In this document: in pieces, positions 32,348 through 44,589 of the stretch
How the letters are laid out: every line of letters starts with the position of its first letter
Position numbering within the stretch: position 1 is the stretch's first letter
Assembly (NCBI GenBank): GCA_002335605.1
Contig: BEDY01000005.1
Span: forward strand, 806,001 to 870,000
Direction of reading: 5' to 3'
Length of the DNA: 64,000 nt
Origin: Prillingera fragicola
Taxonomy: Eukaryota > Basidiomycota > Tremellomycetes > Trichosporonales > Trichosporonaceae
Notes under the pieces: generated by a model
Databases searched by the model: none
Told to the model about the DNA's origin: nothing
The model's input: only the letters and a program-made list of their open reading frames with translations
Translations under genes and position numbers: made by a program

Positions 32348-33606
32348 TTACAAGTACAAGCGTTGGGAGGCTGCCTGCGATGTCTCCATCGGGCAATAGG
32401 GACACTTTGCTGAGCGGCGTCTGAATGTCAGCATCGGCTTGTCACGCGGCACTCACGTTCCCTTGAGTAAACGGTTGAAGCTCTCCTGAGCAATGACGTG
32501 GCCGCACGACAGCATTGTCGGCGGGTTTGTGTCCGTTGCCTGCTCCTTGGAAACAGGACACACAAAGACCGAGTGATACCTTCGCGAGGCGGGCAGAGGT
32601 ACTTCCATCTATCAATCAGCTCGAGTACCCGACCACAACACTTACAGGAAGCTCCTGCCAGGTCCGCACGTTTCCCAGGCGTTCACCCATAATGCGCCGC
32701 GCCTTCTCAATAGTGTTGAGCGCGCCACCTCGTGATCCGAGGTTGGCAACGACCTCGAGGGGTTCCTCACGTGCCCAGCCGTGGAAGCGGCAGTAGTCTG
32801 TGCGGAACATGGCTGCGAGCGGGGCCGCCTCGTTGGGATAGGGAGATGAATCGGGATCTGTCGTGTAGAGGCATGATGTGACAAGCGCCAGGACGGGCTG
32901 GGTGGAGATGTACTCGAACAAGTGCTCGCGAGCGTAGCTTAGCGCTTCCGTTGGATTGTCCTTGGCAGCCAGGAGGAAGACTGCTCGGTGGAGGTGGTAC
33001 GGTAGTGACGATGGATGAGGTCCTGAAGCCAAGAACACCTTGTTCTCCTCGCACCAGTCAATTGCAGAGGTGAGGTCACCTGCCTCGATATCGGTGACGA
33101 TCTGGTACAGCTCCTCGCTCAAGATACGCTTCTCGGGGTCGTAGACCAGCCCGGTCTCCTCCTCGAAGCTGGCCACTGCATCCCACAAGCCGCGCCGTCC
33201 AAGGGAATCGAGTATGATACGATCCAACGCGCTTGCGGCTGCTTCGTCCGAGAACAAGGGCGGATCGTCATAAGCCGAGCTGATTGCAGCCAGGTTGGGA
33301 GGGAAGGCCTGTTAGATTAGCACCAGCTCGGATGTGCACGCCTACCTTTTCAACAGTCTTCCCCACATTCCCCAACCCTGCGTACCATGCCTTCAAGCCC
33401 TTCTCCACTTCCTTCTTTGCGCGCATGATGTTGGTTTGAAGCTCTGAGATTACGTGCTTTGGCGGCGACCCCGCCAACAGCCGTTCCCTAGCGACGGCAA
33501 AGTGCTGCTCGAGTAGTGCGTTGAGAGGTCCCGAAGACGATGTCGAGCTTGACGCAGCAAGAGCCTCTAGCGCTGCTAGAGCACTGGAGACGTCAGAGGC
33601 GGACAT
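32348..33606 (-). CDS. GID2: GID/CTLH ubiquitin ligase RING subunit, Gid2/RMND5
   Basis: Catalytic RING-like subunit of the GID E3 complex, which degrades gluconeogenic enzymes in yeast. Exons: 33346-33606, 32646-33308, 32457-32608, 32348-32420; 382 aa (yeast Rmd5 about 421). A LisH-like segment ([21 protein letters not shown]) is followed by a CTLH/CRA region ([46 protein letters not shown]). The C-terminus is the degenerate [35 protein letters not shown] and AKCPYCP, split by the last intron. Splice choices give [19 protein letters not shown], matching the family. Confidence 0.93.
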
Positions 33607-34534
33607 TGTCTAGAGTAGATGGAGTGAGTGTGACTGACAAGCTGGCCGCCTGTGATTGCCGCTCATGGCCGATTACAGTAGTGGCGTCAGGAGGCTGGGC
33701 GTGGCGGAAGCAATGACGTGGATACTTCCGTTGGGTGATAAAGTGCCACTTTGCCACCCACCAGGCTTTATTTCGGGGCAGTATTTCTGTCACTGATAGG
33801 TTTGCTGCAGCGTGGGTCCGTGGGTCGTGGGTTCACAGGAAACGGGCGAGTTCAGCCTTACAGTCATTTGGCCATTGGGATTGAGGACGTAGAGGCAAGT
33901 GTCTGGTGCCGTCGCTTGGCTCTGCTAAGAGTGGTTCAAAGGAAGGGGCGTCGGGTGCCGGAACCACCTGTGGCGGTCCAGGTGGATCGGCCATTATGAG
34001 AACGAGGGTCTCTATGCATGTAAAATGGCTGGCTCTTTGCATAGATGCTGATTTATTACATATTATGCAGGTGCAAGCTGATCATTATGCGAGTACAGTT
34101 AGGCGAGAAATGTAGGAGTGCAACGACCGGTAGGTAGCCCCAATGTCACGTCGTGCATTATTTGTCCGTGCCTCGGTAGCAGGCTGCGCCTGGGCAGCCA
34201 GGGTGGGTGTCGCCTTTGTTGACTGAGCGCCCCCTTCGTCTCCCACTCTTCTTCAACTCTCCTAAAATCCATCCTTCATCCGACACTCGACTTCTGATAT
34301 CATACGTTGGCTCTTAAATCTAATTCGGCTACGCTCCATACGCTGGAGGTGTCCGATTGTCACTGCATAGCACACAGCGTCTGATATCGAGGGTGCCTCG
34401 GGTCAATTCCAGTGTGTAAACCCCATAATTCACGCGCTTGGCTAACCCGTTGCTTTAGCATTCAACGCATCGTCAACCCCACCACTTACTGCGTGCTACC
34501 CTTTCCACCTACCAAAAATCCTTCATCCACCAGA
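33607..34534. other. Divergent promoter region upstream of the SET-domain gene
   Basis: About 930 bases between the GID2 and ASH1-type genes. An in-frame ATG at 34412 could extend the methyltransferase by 41 residues, but that stretch is not protein-like. No other coding signal is seen. Confidence 0.6.
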
Positions 34535-37202
34535 ATGCCGCGCTGGCCGAAGTTGGACACGCATCCGCCCAAGCGGAAGCGCACCTTCTTCTCGTCAGCA
34601 AAGCTGCCAGCACTGCAGGTTGTTCGCCCTTCCACCCCACCGCGCCCCGTGGCGAGCGAGCGCATTCTTGCAGCCCTGGAGCCAGACACAAAGGTCGTCA
34701 CCGCAGCGAAAACTTTTGTCAAGGAGAACATGCGCGACGAGAAATTCAACGTTCCAGAGCCTGCCGTCCGGGTCACACAACAAAACGTTGCCCCACCACC
34801 GCAATCCACCACCACTGACGAGCCGCTTCCCAAGCGCCGCGGACGGCCGCCTGTTGAAAAGACCATCGTACCGAACCGCGTGGACAAAGCTGTGGACAAA
34901 CGATTCTCCAAAGCTATTCATCGCCCAAGTGCCAAACGCCCCGTGGTTGGCTCAGGCTCTATCACTCAGCGCATCAAAATCAAGGCCTCTGCCGCCGTCA
35001 CACGCAAGATTACCCTTCGCACCTCATTTCCCTCGGACACGCAGGTCCTCCCCCAGGCCGAGTCTGAAGCCCCACCCGTCCGCCGCAAGGAGCCCGAGGA
35101 CGTCAACCCCGTGAAGAAGAAGGACTACATGAGTGCTGGCCTGTACTGCCAGGATGCTGAGCCACCGACCGAGCGTGTCCTCGTCAACGCCATTCTGGCC
35201 AAAAGGGGGCATCCTCTCAAACGTGGCCCAGGACGCCCTCGCAAGTCCAACCCTCTTCCACTGGACGAGGACGCTTCATTCCCTCCTCTTCCCCTCGACC
35301 ACGGCTTCCTTCACTTTTTCGAGCAGGAGCACGACTTTGCCCTCCCCTATAACATAATGTGGGAGAGCGAAAGCGGTGCTCTGGATGGGAAGAAGCGCCC
35401 TCCTTTTTATGGCAAACTCAGAACCAGTAGGTTGTACGACTCTTGCGGCCACTGACGTCAAAAGACCAGTTCATCGAGCGGCCCAGATGCCCTTCGGACG
35501 GCCCAGGCATTTGCAAGTGCGACCCCGAGTCTGGCTGCGGTGACAACTGCATTAACCGCATCATGAGCTATCTTTGCGGCAAAGACTGCCCGTGTGGTGA
35601 CAATTGCACCAACAAGAGTCTGACCCGTCGCAAGGGCAAGGCCAACAGGGTGCAATGGGTGAGTCTATTCCCGATAGACAGACCTAACGAGCAGACGGGA
35701 TCGCGTGGGTTTGGGCTCTTTGCCACCGAGGATATCGCCCAGGGCGACTTTGTTATCGACTACCGTGGAGAGGTGGTGCATGTAAAGTAAGCTGACCAAC
35801 TGCCAAGTGGATATTGACCCTCAGCACTTTTATGGAGCGCATCGGCTCCGAGTACAAGGGCCAGCGCAACTTTTACGCCCTGGCCTACGACGGCAATGAG
35901 GTTATAGACGCTGTAAGTTTTTGGCGCGCTGTCTGGACAGTCATGGGCTAACCGAACAGGGTCTGCGTGGCAACGATGCCCGCTTCATCAATCATGGCTG
36001 CATGCCCAACCTTGAAGTGCGCAAGTATCAGATCCTGGGTGACGGTTACGAGGAATTTGAGATTGGCATGTTCGCAAAGAGGGCCATCAAGGCCGGAGAA
36101 GAGGTTGGTTCTCACTTCGGGAAAATCTTCTGACTTGCAGCTCTTCTACGACTACAACTTTGAGGCGTTCTCAGTGACCAGCCTGTCCAGCGGCGGTGGC
36201 GAGATGCGCACTCGCTGCGAGTGTGGTGCACCCAACTGCTCCGGGTTCCTCGGTCGCAAGGCAGGCGAAAAGTCGGCAAAAGAGCGTGCAGTGGAGCTCG
36301 ATGCGAAGGCAGCCGAAGAGGTTCGTCGAGCAGAGATCAAAGCGGGGAAGCAGCCCGCGACGTCATCTTCTGCCGCTGCTGCTTCTAATGCGGCTGGACA
36401 GTCCAAGCGGCCGCCTGGCCAGTCTGGTCATTCGAAGAAAGCAAAAGCGCTTGCCATTGACCCTGTGACTGGCGAGCCTCCGGTCAAGCGCAAGCGTGGT
36501 CGCCCTCCCAAGCCTCGCCCTCTGGATGCACCGCCCATTGTCAAGCGACCCCGTGGCCGTCCTCGCATCCACCCGTTGCCCGACCCCAACGTACCCGTCG
36601 CGAAGCGTCCTCGCGGCCGTCCTCGCAAGCACCCTCTGCCTGACGTGAAGCAGCCCGTGGCTGGACCGTCGACTGCCGTGACTGGGTCTGTTGCTGCCGG
36701 CAACTTGTCTTCTGAGGTCGGACCTAAGCGTACTGGTCGCCCAGCAAAGGGCCTCAACCGTGCAGTGCCGTACCCTGTCAAGCGTTCCAAGCCGTCCAAG
36801 CTTAGCAACCTCGTTCAGACTGTCACCGGACTGTTCAAGCGCACTACTGCTCTCGAAACGTTTCCTCCTAGCCCCCTTGTGACTACCACCGAGTCAACTG
36901 CTGCCCCGTCAGTTGTCTCCCAGCAGATCGCGCCCGAGCCTGTTGAGACCAAGCCTCTTATGCCTCTGGTCTCCGCTCCCACCGAGCCAATCGTGAACCC
37001 TCTGCTTGGCGCCATTGCATCGACGGACGCACCAGCTTCGCCTGTGAACCTCACCCCGAAGCAGGCAGCAAAGTCCAAGCGCAACGGTGCACCTTGCGGC
37101 TGGGCCTATGTGCCGGTTGGGGCTCCAGTGCCGCCCCCTGAGGCGGCCGAAGCCGAGCTGACGCCTTCCGGACGCGCAGTTCGTCTCGCGGCGCGTCGTT
37201 GA
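34535..37202 (+). CDS. ASH1-type AWS-SET histone H3K36 methyltransferase with AT-hooks
   Basis: Expected to methylate histone H3 (probably Lys36, as ASH1 and NSD/Set2 relatives do). Exons: 34535-35426, 35465-35658, 35695-35786, 35825-35912, 35960-36103, 36141-37202; 823 aa. The catalytic block starts with the Cys-rich AWS motif (CDPESGCGDNCINR, LCGKDCPCGDNCTN; about 316-350), then SET (RGFGLFATEDI, DYRGEV, NDARFINHGCMPN with the NH pair at about 433-434, LFYDYNF) and post-SET CECGAPNCSGF (about 496-505). AT-hook cores (GRP with flanking basics) occur at both ends, including three tandem 19-20 residue units at 36483-36660. No PHD, bromo, BAH, SRI or WW domain is visible, which argues for an ASH1-like enzyme rather than Set2. 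H3K36 specificity is inference. Confidence 0.88.
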
Positions 37203-38374
37203 TCGATCAGTTCTCAGTGTGGTGTGTGCGTGTGCGTGCGTGCGCGTGTCGTTGTTTGTTGTCGCGTTGAGCCATTGTCAAGGTCTGCAACTGGCGGTGT
37301 GCGCCACGAGTCCCTTGGGCATAGAGATGAAATGTATTGTTGTTACTTTATGACATTGCGGGGAATGTGCAGGGCTACTTTCGATGGCGTCACGGAAGTG
37401 TTGATGTTCTTTCGGACTCTGGCACGAGAGCAGGATTCCGACGCCAGACGGCGTAAGCCATCTGCCGCTTTCCATGCGTGCGTGAGCGCTCAAGCAATGA
37501 GTGACTACATGGTAACAACATTTGCCATTGAGCCAAAATGTCGCATGCCTGGGTTTGAGATGGTGGAGATGAAGATGAGGAATTGTCCCTGACATGACCA
37601 GGGCTTGATGCTCAGGGATGTCGGCTGCCATGGCTTGTTGCTCTGGTGCCCGGCGGGAAGACTGTGTCAGAGCTGCCCTCGTGCTCTCGATTGAAGAAGG
37701 TAGTCTGCGTTCCCGCTCCTCTGCCAGCTGCCACGCAGAAGGAGCCTGGTCCGCTGGCAGCGTCGGTTGCCCCTCATACGCCGACCTGGCGGGGGATGGA
37801 CTGTGCCTTGTTCTCCCTGGATGAAGTTTCCTGAGGCCAGTCACCTCTGTCTTGCTCCTTGCATTGCCGAGGCCAATATCCTCCCATGAGGATCTAACGG
37901 CAGCGGCAACCGCGGTGTGGCTGCGACGGGGACGGCCCACACCCAACCCCGCCGTGCGCCGTCTGGGCCTTTGTGTCGTCCTACACCCAAGAGCAGTGTC
38001 GAAAGCATGCTCTGCTCTGGCTGGCTGCCGAAGAATCTCTGCATTCACGCGTTTCTTTGCACACCAAATCAGGCATCAAGGCGTTGACATTTTCGTCTCA
38101 TCCCTGGAACCATTACACTACTGTCAAACCCACCCCACCCACACACCTCGGCTGCCCGCTTGGACGCCTCCCCCGATCCCGGCTCTCGTCCTGTTGATCA
38201 ATCACCCTCTCCCCCTTTGTCCAAGCCTTCCGGCAGCTTCCCTTGCGCGACCAAACCGTCTTCTGTAACAGCAGAGACGCCTTGGCTGCCGAGAGAGACA
38301 GAGCAAGAGAGCCCCGCATACGACCAGACCTTTACCAAATCGCCTTGCCTCCCACGCTTCCGGATTGACCGGCG
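37203..38374. other. Intergenic region before the Sec7-PH gene
   Basis: About 1.17 kb. It carries the methyltransferase 3' end with the GT/GC tract, then a long minus-strand open frame (37278-38048) without family resemblance, then a C-rich leader region (38100-38370) upstream of the Arf GEF start. Confidence 0.5.
37217..37250. repeat. Alternating purine-pyrimidine (GT/GC) tract
   Basis: Starting 15 bases after the methyltransferase stop there is a run of about 34 bases made almost only of GT and GC dinucleotides. Such tracts can adopt left-handed Z-DNA and are often length-variable. Confidence 0.75.
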
Positions 38375-41300
38375 ATGCGCCAGTCTCCATCACGTCCATT
38401 TGTTGCAGCATCCACTGCCAGTGCGCACTCGCCACCACTTTCTGCATCCACGCCTCAATCACCACGTAACAAGGAAAACGCATTTGAGAACGCCCTCTTG
38501 CATCCAGACGACGTCATCTATCTCTCGACCTCGGCTGAAGTCGATCACGAAGAGCAGCAACAGCAGCAGCAAGAGCAGCCGCCGCAAGAGGCACAGCAAG
38601 AGCAGCAGCAAGACACCGAGGAGGAAGAAGACGAAGACGACCAAGACGACGACACGATGCTGTCCCGTGCCCACACTGGCTCATCAGTGACAGACGTCCA
38701 TCTCGTGCATAGCGGCGACGATGCCAACGGCAACGGACTGCAGCGCAGGAGTCGTAGCAACCAAGGATCCATTGGGTCGCAGCAGATTGATCGCCGAGAA
38801 TCGCTCGTGAGCAACGATTCAACAGGTCGAGGTTCCAACACGACCACTCCCTCGAGGATCCACCAACGCAAAATGATGATGGCCCAGCAAAAGAGTCTGG
38901 GGCTTGATGGTGCGTACTCCACAGTGTTGCGCGCGCGGTACCTTTAATGCATCCTGCAAATGCGTGGCGTACCACTCTCCCTCACCTCCCACCCTAACCC
39001 TTTTCCATGTCGCCCCTTTCTCCTTTTGCCCATATCATAGCATCCAGCTTACCATCTTTCCAGCGGAGATCAAGGCCGAGGACGCGGCCAACGTGCCCAA
39101 GCGACGCTCCATCTTTCGTTCAGCTGGCACGGCCTCGACACCAGACCTGTCGACCTTTATTCGCGGGAAATCCTCAAAGCAGGCGTCGAAGCCCACAAAG
39201 CAAATGCCGCTCCCGACGAGTCAGGGCCAGAATCCAGCGAGCTCCGCCAACTCGACAGGGAACCACCTCTCTTCGCACATGTCGACGTCGACGAGCTCGC
39301 TCAGCACAAACCGCAGCTCCCGCGACCCCCGCTCTCCGCCTACTCGAGGGGGTGAGTGGGAACATAACCAGCAGCACCCCAACGAAAGCCAACGCGGGAT
39401 GAGTATGACTACCATTGCGGAATCCGGCATGGGCGACACACCCCACCGGCAAGTCTCTGTAGAAGAGTCAAAGGTAGGTTGTTTACGTTGCTCTCATTCG
39501 ACCGTCGATTCGTGCTCACCGATCCACAGCCCAAGCGCAAGGGCAAGGGCATGTTTGGTCGCATGTTTGGCTCGTCTTCGTCTGCAAAGGACCACCACTC
39601 GTCACATGGCGTATGTCTACAATCACCTGCTGTATGCTGACCCTCCTAGCCCCTTACCTCCCAATCGCAGGTTAGCCTCTCCAGCCGTCAAACAGAAATG
39701 TCGCCCACGAGCTCGCACACCTCGCCACCGATGGCATCGTCGCCATTCACCGCATCGTCGCCCAAGTTCCCAGGCAACGCTCACTTTGCCTTTGACCAGC
39801 CAGCAGTACCTGTTGTCAACGGCGGCGCGGTCCCCCCTCCGCCGCCGCCGCCGCAGCAGCAGCAGCAACAGCGCCCTCCTATCCCCCAGCGACCCTCCGT
39901 GCCCATCGTGCCCAAGGTGGAGCACGTTGACCCCCATGGCACCGCGCCCGAGTCAACCCGTGCGTCGGTTCCGTCCGCAACGTCTCAGGCCGACCCGGAG
40001 ACTCTCGAGGATGCGTCTGAGAAGCTCGCGACCGTCGCGGAGCCTGTACACAGCAAGGTGCACACTCGCTCTGCCTCGTTGACGTCCAACTCGTCTACCA
40101 ACGGCACTACCCCAGCCAAGGCCCTGCGTGTCGAGCGTACAGAGCCCATGCCTCGCAGGAGGTCTGGCCCCAGCCGCCAGACGACCTCTGAGGAGCCCTC
40201 GCGCTCGTCTCGACAGAACACTGCGGCGTCGTCGTTCTCGGACGATGTCACTGGGTTGCTCAACCGCATAAGCCATGAGGTTGGCGGCGTTCGCGGTCCA
40301 GGGGGCGTGGTCACCCACGAGCCCGAGTCGAGCGAGCACTTGCAAGTGGCTCCAGACGCTACCCCTATTGCCCCAGCTCAGCCACGATTTGGTTCAGGAC
40401 GCACCTACAGCGACAAGTCGCCTGTTCTGGGGCGCGTGGCACGCTCCAACACTGCGGATGAAAACCAGCTCCCCGACGCATTGCCAGTGCCGGGTGCCGA
40501 CTCTGCATTCTCCAGCCCCCGCTCGAGCAAGTACGATCTGTCGCCCAAGATGGAGAACGCTGCGCTCGTGCCCGGCGACTACGGTGGTGTCCCTGACACT
40601 GAGGCTGCGGTGGATGATGTCTCGGACACGGACGCCGCTGCCCCTGTGCCCCCAGCCAAGGACCCGGCTACTGCGGAGTGGGTTCCTCGCCCCGCCCCAG
40701 AGCTGCCCGGCAAGCGAAGCCCCTACATGCAGTCACCTGTTCCCACATCGTCGTCTGGCGCCATGGAAGAGCCCATTGCCATCGAGGTCACTGGCTCGCC
40801 CAACGAGTCGGCCGTGGACCTCACCGACGCGAGCGAGACGGACGAAGAGAGGGGTCGTCGCCTGGCTTGCGAGTTCCTCGACGACAACTTTACCAACATT
40901 CCCGCCGACAAGGTTGCCGAGTTCCTCGGTGGACCCCGTCCCGTCAACAATGCCGCCCTGCGGACGTACATGCAGTACTTTGACATGCGCGGGGCCAAGC
41001 TCGACCAGGCTTTCCGAGACCTCTGCGCCAAGCTCCACCTCAAGGCCGAGTCGCAGGAGATTGACCGCATCATTGAGGCCTTTTCTGCGCGGTTCTTTGA
41101 CTGCAACCCCAACACTGTGTTTGGTACCCCTGGTGTCGTGCACACTGCGACCGGTGCAATGCTCATGCTCAACACCGACTTGCATATTGCCGAGCTCCAG
41201 AAGCACATGTCGCGAGCCGACTTTGTGCGCAACTCGATGCGCGCCATCCAGGAGAGCATGCCGGACCGCGATGCCACGACCCCGGACATCCAGAGCGACA

Positions 41301-43013
41301 CCACCAGTCTGCGCACTATGGACTCGTTGTCAGCTGCCCAGTCGACAACGAGCGTCCGTCTCCGCCCCGGCCAGACTCAGGGTGGAACGCCACGCAGCGC
41401 TTCCGGCAACCTCGTTTCGCCTGTCAGCTCTGACCTCAACTCGCCTTCGATGCAGGACTTGAGGTCGCGGGCTAGCTCGACCACTGTGAACTCGTTCACC
41501 TACTCGAAGGCTTGGGAGCTCGAGGCTGAGAACGCGCTCAAGGAGATTTACGCCAACGTGCGCAACGAGCGCATTCTGTTGCCGATGGGCGGCCTGCCCG
41601 AGCAGAACAACTCGTCGCTCTCACTCGGCGGCTTCAAGCGCGGTGGCATGGGTGGCCTCAAGCGCTCAAGTGTCCGCACTGGCCAGGGCAACAACCCCTA
41701 CCAGGGCGGTGGCGGCATGTTCACTCACTCGGACGGTGGTCTCAGCCCTACTGCTTCGTACCCGAACTCGATCGACCAGACCTTCAACGCACCTGCTCTC
41801 GGCTTTGCCGGCAACCTGTCGCACACGGTCATCAAGGAGCAGGAGGATGAGACCAAGAGCGTACACTCGAACCACACAACCAGCACTCTGGACGAGATGA
41901 CGGACGATGAGCTTGCACTCCTCGGAGCACCGTGGGCCAAGGAGGGTCTGCTCCAGCGCAAGATTCAGGTTGAGGCTGCTGGCAAGAAGGCCAACAAGAA
42001 GGACTGGAAGCAGTTCTTTGTTGTCATTGCCAAGGGCGACCTCCACATGTTTGTGTTTGGACAGGGCGGCAGCTCGAGCATGGGCGGCACTGTTGGCGGC
42101 GGAAACTGGATGTCCAATGCCAAGACTACCGGCGAGTACAGCCTCATGCACGCCATGGCCATGGCGTTGCCCAAGCCGGGGTACAGCGCCACTCGCCCCT
42201 ACTGCTTCACGGTCACCTTTCCCACTGGCGAGATTAGCGTCTTCCAGGCGGGTACCGAGGAGCTTGTTGCCGAGTGGGTCGCTGCATGCAACTACTGGGC
42301 GGCCAGGAGGAGTCGTCAGCCCTTGGTGGGCGGTGTGTCCAACATGGAGTATGGATGGACGCGTGCCGCCGCCCAGCTCGAGGACCCAGAGTACGACGAC
42401 CGCTCGAGCATTCGTTCCCAGCGCTCGCAAATGTCGCGTATCGCTGCGATCAACCGCATGCGCGGCAACTCTGGCGGCGCAACGACCAACATGGACAAGA
42501 TACACATCAACGAGTGGAAGCCCCCTCCCCATGCCACCATTGCGTCCACGCTTGACGAGGAGGCCCAGCTCGAGTCCTTGTTGACATATGTGCAAAGCTT
42601 GAAGGAGGAGTTGAATAGCCACAAGAGTATCGAGGAGTTGATGGTCCGCCTGGTGAGTGTCTTTTTTTGGTTCCGTTGTTGTGTGATTGTGCTGACAAAG
42701 TTAGTACACGGCGACGTCCAAGAATGCGCTCAAGGCTCGCGAGAACTGGACTGCCAAGTCGCGGTACATTCACTCTGAAATCTTCAAGTACGAGACGTAC
42801 GTGGAGGCACTGCGCAATGCTATAGCGTTGCGTGTGCAGAGACAGGGAGAGAAGAAGCTTGAGCGCTCGCTCGCTCGCTCCACTCTCAGTCTGCACCAAG
42901 AGGCCAAGCGCAAGGAAGGCGCCAGCCCAAGTGACGGACCAGCGACGTCGGACGAGGGTGGGAATGGCTACGTGACGGCCGGAACAGACGACACTCGCCG
43001 AACCCCAAAGTAA
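38375..43013 (+). CDS. Sec7-PH Arf guanine nucleotide exchange factor (EFA6/Syt1/Yel1-like)
   Basis: Activates Arf GTPases at the plasma membrane or Golgi. Exons: 38375-38909, 39064-39473, 39530-39610, 39671-42652, 42705-43013; 1438 aa. Residues 1-710 are mostly disordered, with a Gln/Glu-rich run (about 38545-38635) and a short basic-hydrophobic patch KRKGKGMFGRMFGSSSS. The Sec7 domain spans about 720-885 (RRLACEFLDDNFTNIPADKV, AFRDLCAKLHLKAESQEIDR with the catalytic Glu near residue 802, AMLMLNTDLH). A PH domain starts near 1097 (WAKEGLLQRKIQ, DWKQFFVVIAKGDLHMF). A C-terminal coiled coil follows (YVQSLKEELNSHKSIEELMV ... NALKARENW). Sec7-PH-coiled-coil order is that of EFA6; yeast Syt1 and Yel1 are related. 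The first intron (154 nt) is long for this locus, so its ends are least certain. Confidence 0.9.
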
Positions 43014-44589
43014 TCGCGCGCTGCTCTGCAGCGCTTAATGAATACACGACGACGAGATAGAGAGAGGGAGAAGGGAGAGCGGGACGATCAGGGTTCTATT
43101 CTGTCATTGCTGCGATGCAAAACTGGTATAATGATTAAACGTGGGCTAGGGTTGTGCCTGCGCGCTTGGCGTGCATGTCCATGGGACTCGAGGGTTCCGC
43201 ACTGCAGACCTCCAACATAGAGAGACAACAGGTAGCTAAACCCCGCATGCCCCACACAGGGCGGAATCAGCATCATGTCCCGTACACACCCATTGAAACC
43301 GACGCCGAGGAATGATGACCTATACCCGACGACCGACGAGGTCCCGCCAAGTCAAAGATGTACTTTGACACAGATAACATGGTGGGGGGGGAAGACGTGG
43401 GCGGGGCCGCCGGACCGGTGTCAAGCATGACAATGATCACGAGACCAGCCAGGAGACCGAGCATGCCGAGTGCGAGTTCCGGGCGGTTTGTGGGTTGATG
43501 GTTGGTCGAGTTCCGTGCGAGACATGTTATCAAGCCGCTCCCACTGGAATGGTCATCATTCTCTCGTCGTGGTTCCGCACTTGCCATATCCGGCTAGCGT
43601 ATCTGTTTGCCGTGGGCGTCTTGGGACAACATAGTCATGCATGGGAGTCGCGTTGCAGAGACTCCGACGGCGTATCACCAGAGCAAGCTCCTATCTGGGC
43701 AGGGTTTTGTTTCGCCAAGTAACGCTCACCACCGAAACGAGCCGCTCCTAACCGCGATTGACCGGTGACCCACCATTCGTCGACATCAGCTCCGTTTCCC
43801 GTGGCGCCGCTGTACGTCGGCCATGGCCGTTTCGATTGGACAAGGTAGCGAGGCAGCACATGGGCGTGCATGCCCTCATAGGTGGGTTGCGTCAGGCACA
43901 TGTCGCGTAGGTCGTCTGATCAGCTGCTCGCTCCGCTGGGAGGCAGTATGTCCGAACTTCAGAGCGCGGTTTCCAGGCCCAGGGGATCGGATGTTCAAGA
44001 ATCGCGGGGTCGGTGGGGAGCCACGGCGCCGCGGCAACGCCTCACGCACGTAAGAAGAGCAACGGTCCAGGGTTATTGCAATCATCTTTGCTGCGCTCTT
44101 CGGCCGCATGGGCCCATGTGGCCCAAGGAATCGCCAGGGGGCCCGTATTGTCGGCGGTCGGTAACTGGCCAGGTCCTGAACCCCGCCTGCAGAAATCCAA
44201 ATCTAGTGTTGTGGTTCGTTCTGGACTGGTCTGTGTGCGGCCGCTCTGTCGGACTTGACAGGTCCGTTACAAACTGGTCGCGTAACCGAACCTGCTCGTG
44301 CAGCGGGCGAGATGTCGAGTAGACCGGCTTCTCGGTTTGGGGGTTTTACCGCAAAAGTGGGCCATGGGTGTGTGCCCGTCCGAGGTCGAGGGACAGAGTA
44401 CAAATGCTCAAAGCAACGACGTAGTTCTTGGTAGTCCCTCTCCTTCTTGCTGCCAGCGTATATTTATCACCTGGGGCCCATTCGTTTACCCCACCGGCAT
44501 CCGCAAGCCAAACCCTGCAGTGGCGACGATCACCAGCTACGACCTTGCACACGACATAGTAGAACAACTACACTAGACATCGACGCAAC
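43014..44589. other. Intergenic region upstream of the MFS transporter
   Basis: About 1.58 kb. It should contain the transporter promoter; a lone GATA-type core (TTATC at 44463-44467) lies about 125 bp before the start. A short minus-strand frame with a hydrophobic segment is listed separately. Otherwise I see no gene. Confidence 0.5.
43273..43587 (-). CDS. Possible small single-pass membrane protein (unconfirmed)
   Basis: Open frame of up to 104 codons. The interesting part is PELALGMLGLLAGLVIIVMLD, a plausible transmembrane helix, followed by a Pro/Ser-rich stretch and a short tail ending SMGVYGT. I do not recognise a family. The start is unclear and upstream exons to about 43900 are possible. 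Support is weak: only the hydrophobic segment and lack of other genes nearby. Confidence 0.25.
   Translation of the reverse strand: MASAEPRRENDDHSSGSGLITCLARNSTNHQPTNRPELALGMLGLLAGLVIIVMLDTGPAAPPTSSPPTMLSVSKYIFDLAGPRRSSGIGHHSSASVSMGVYGT

Noticed and set aside
41666..42622. 318-codon minus-strand frame opposite the PH domain of the Arf GEF
   Set aside because: Antisense shadow; no recognisable domain and no splice partners.
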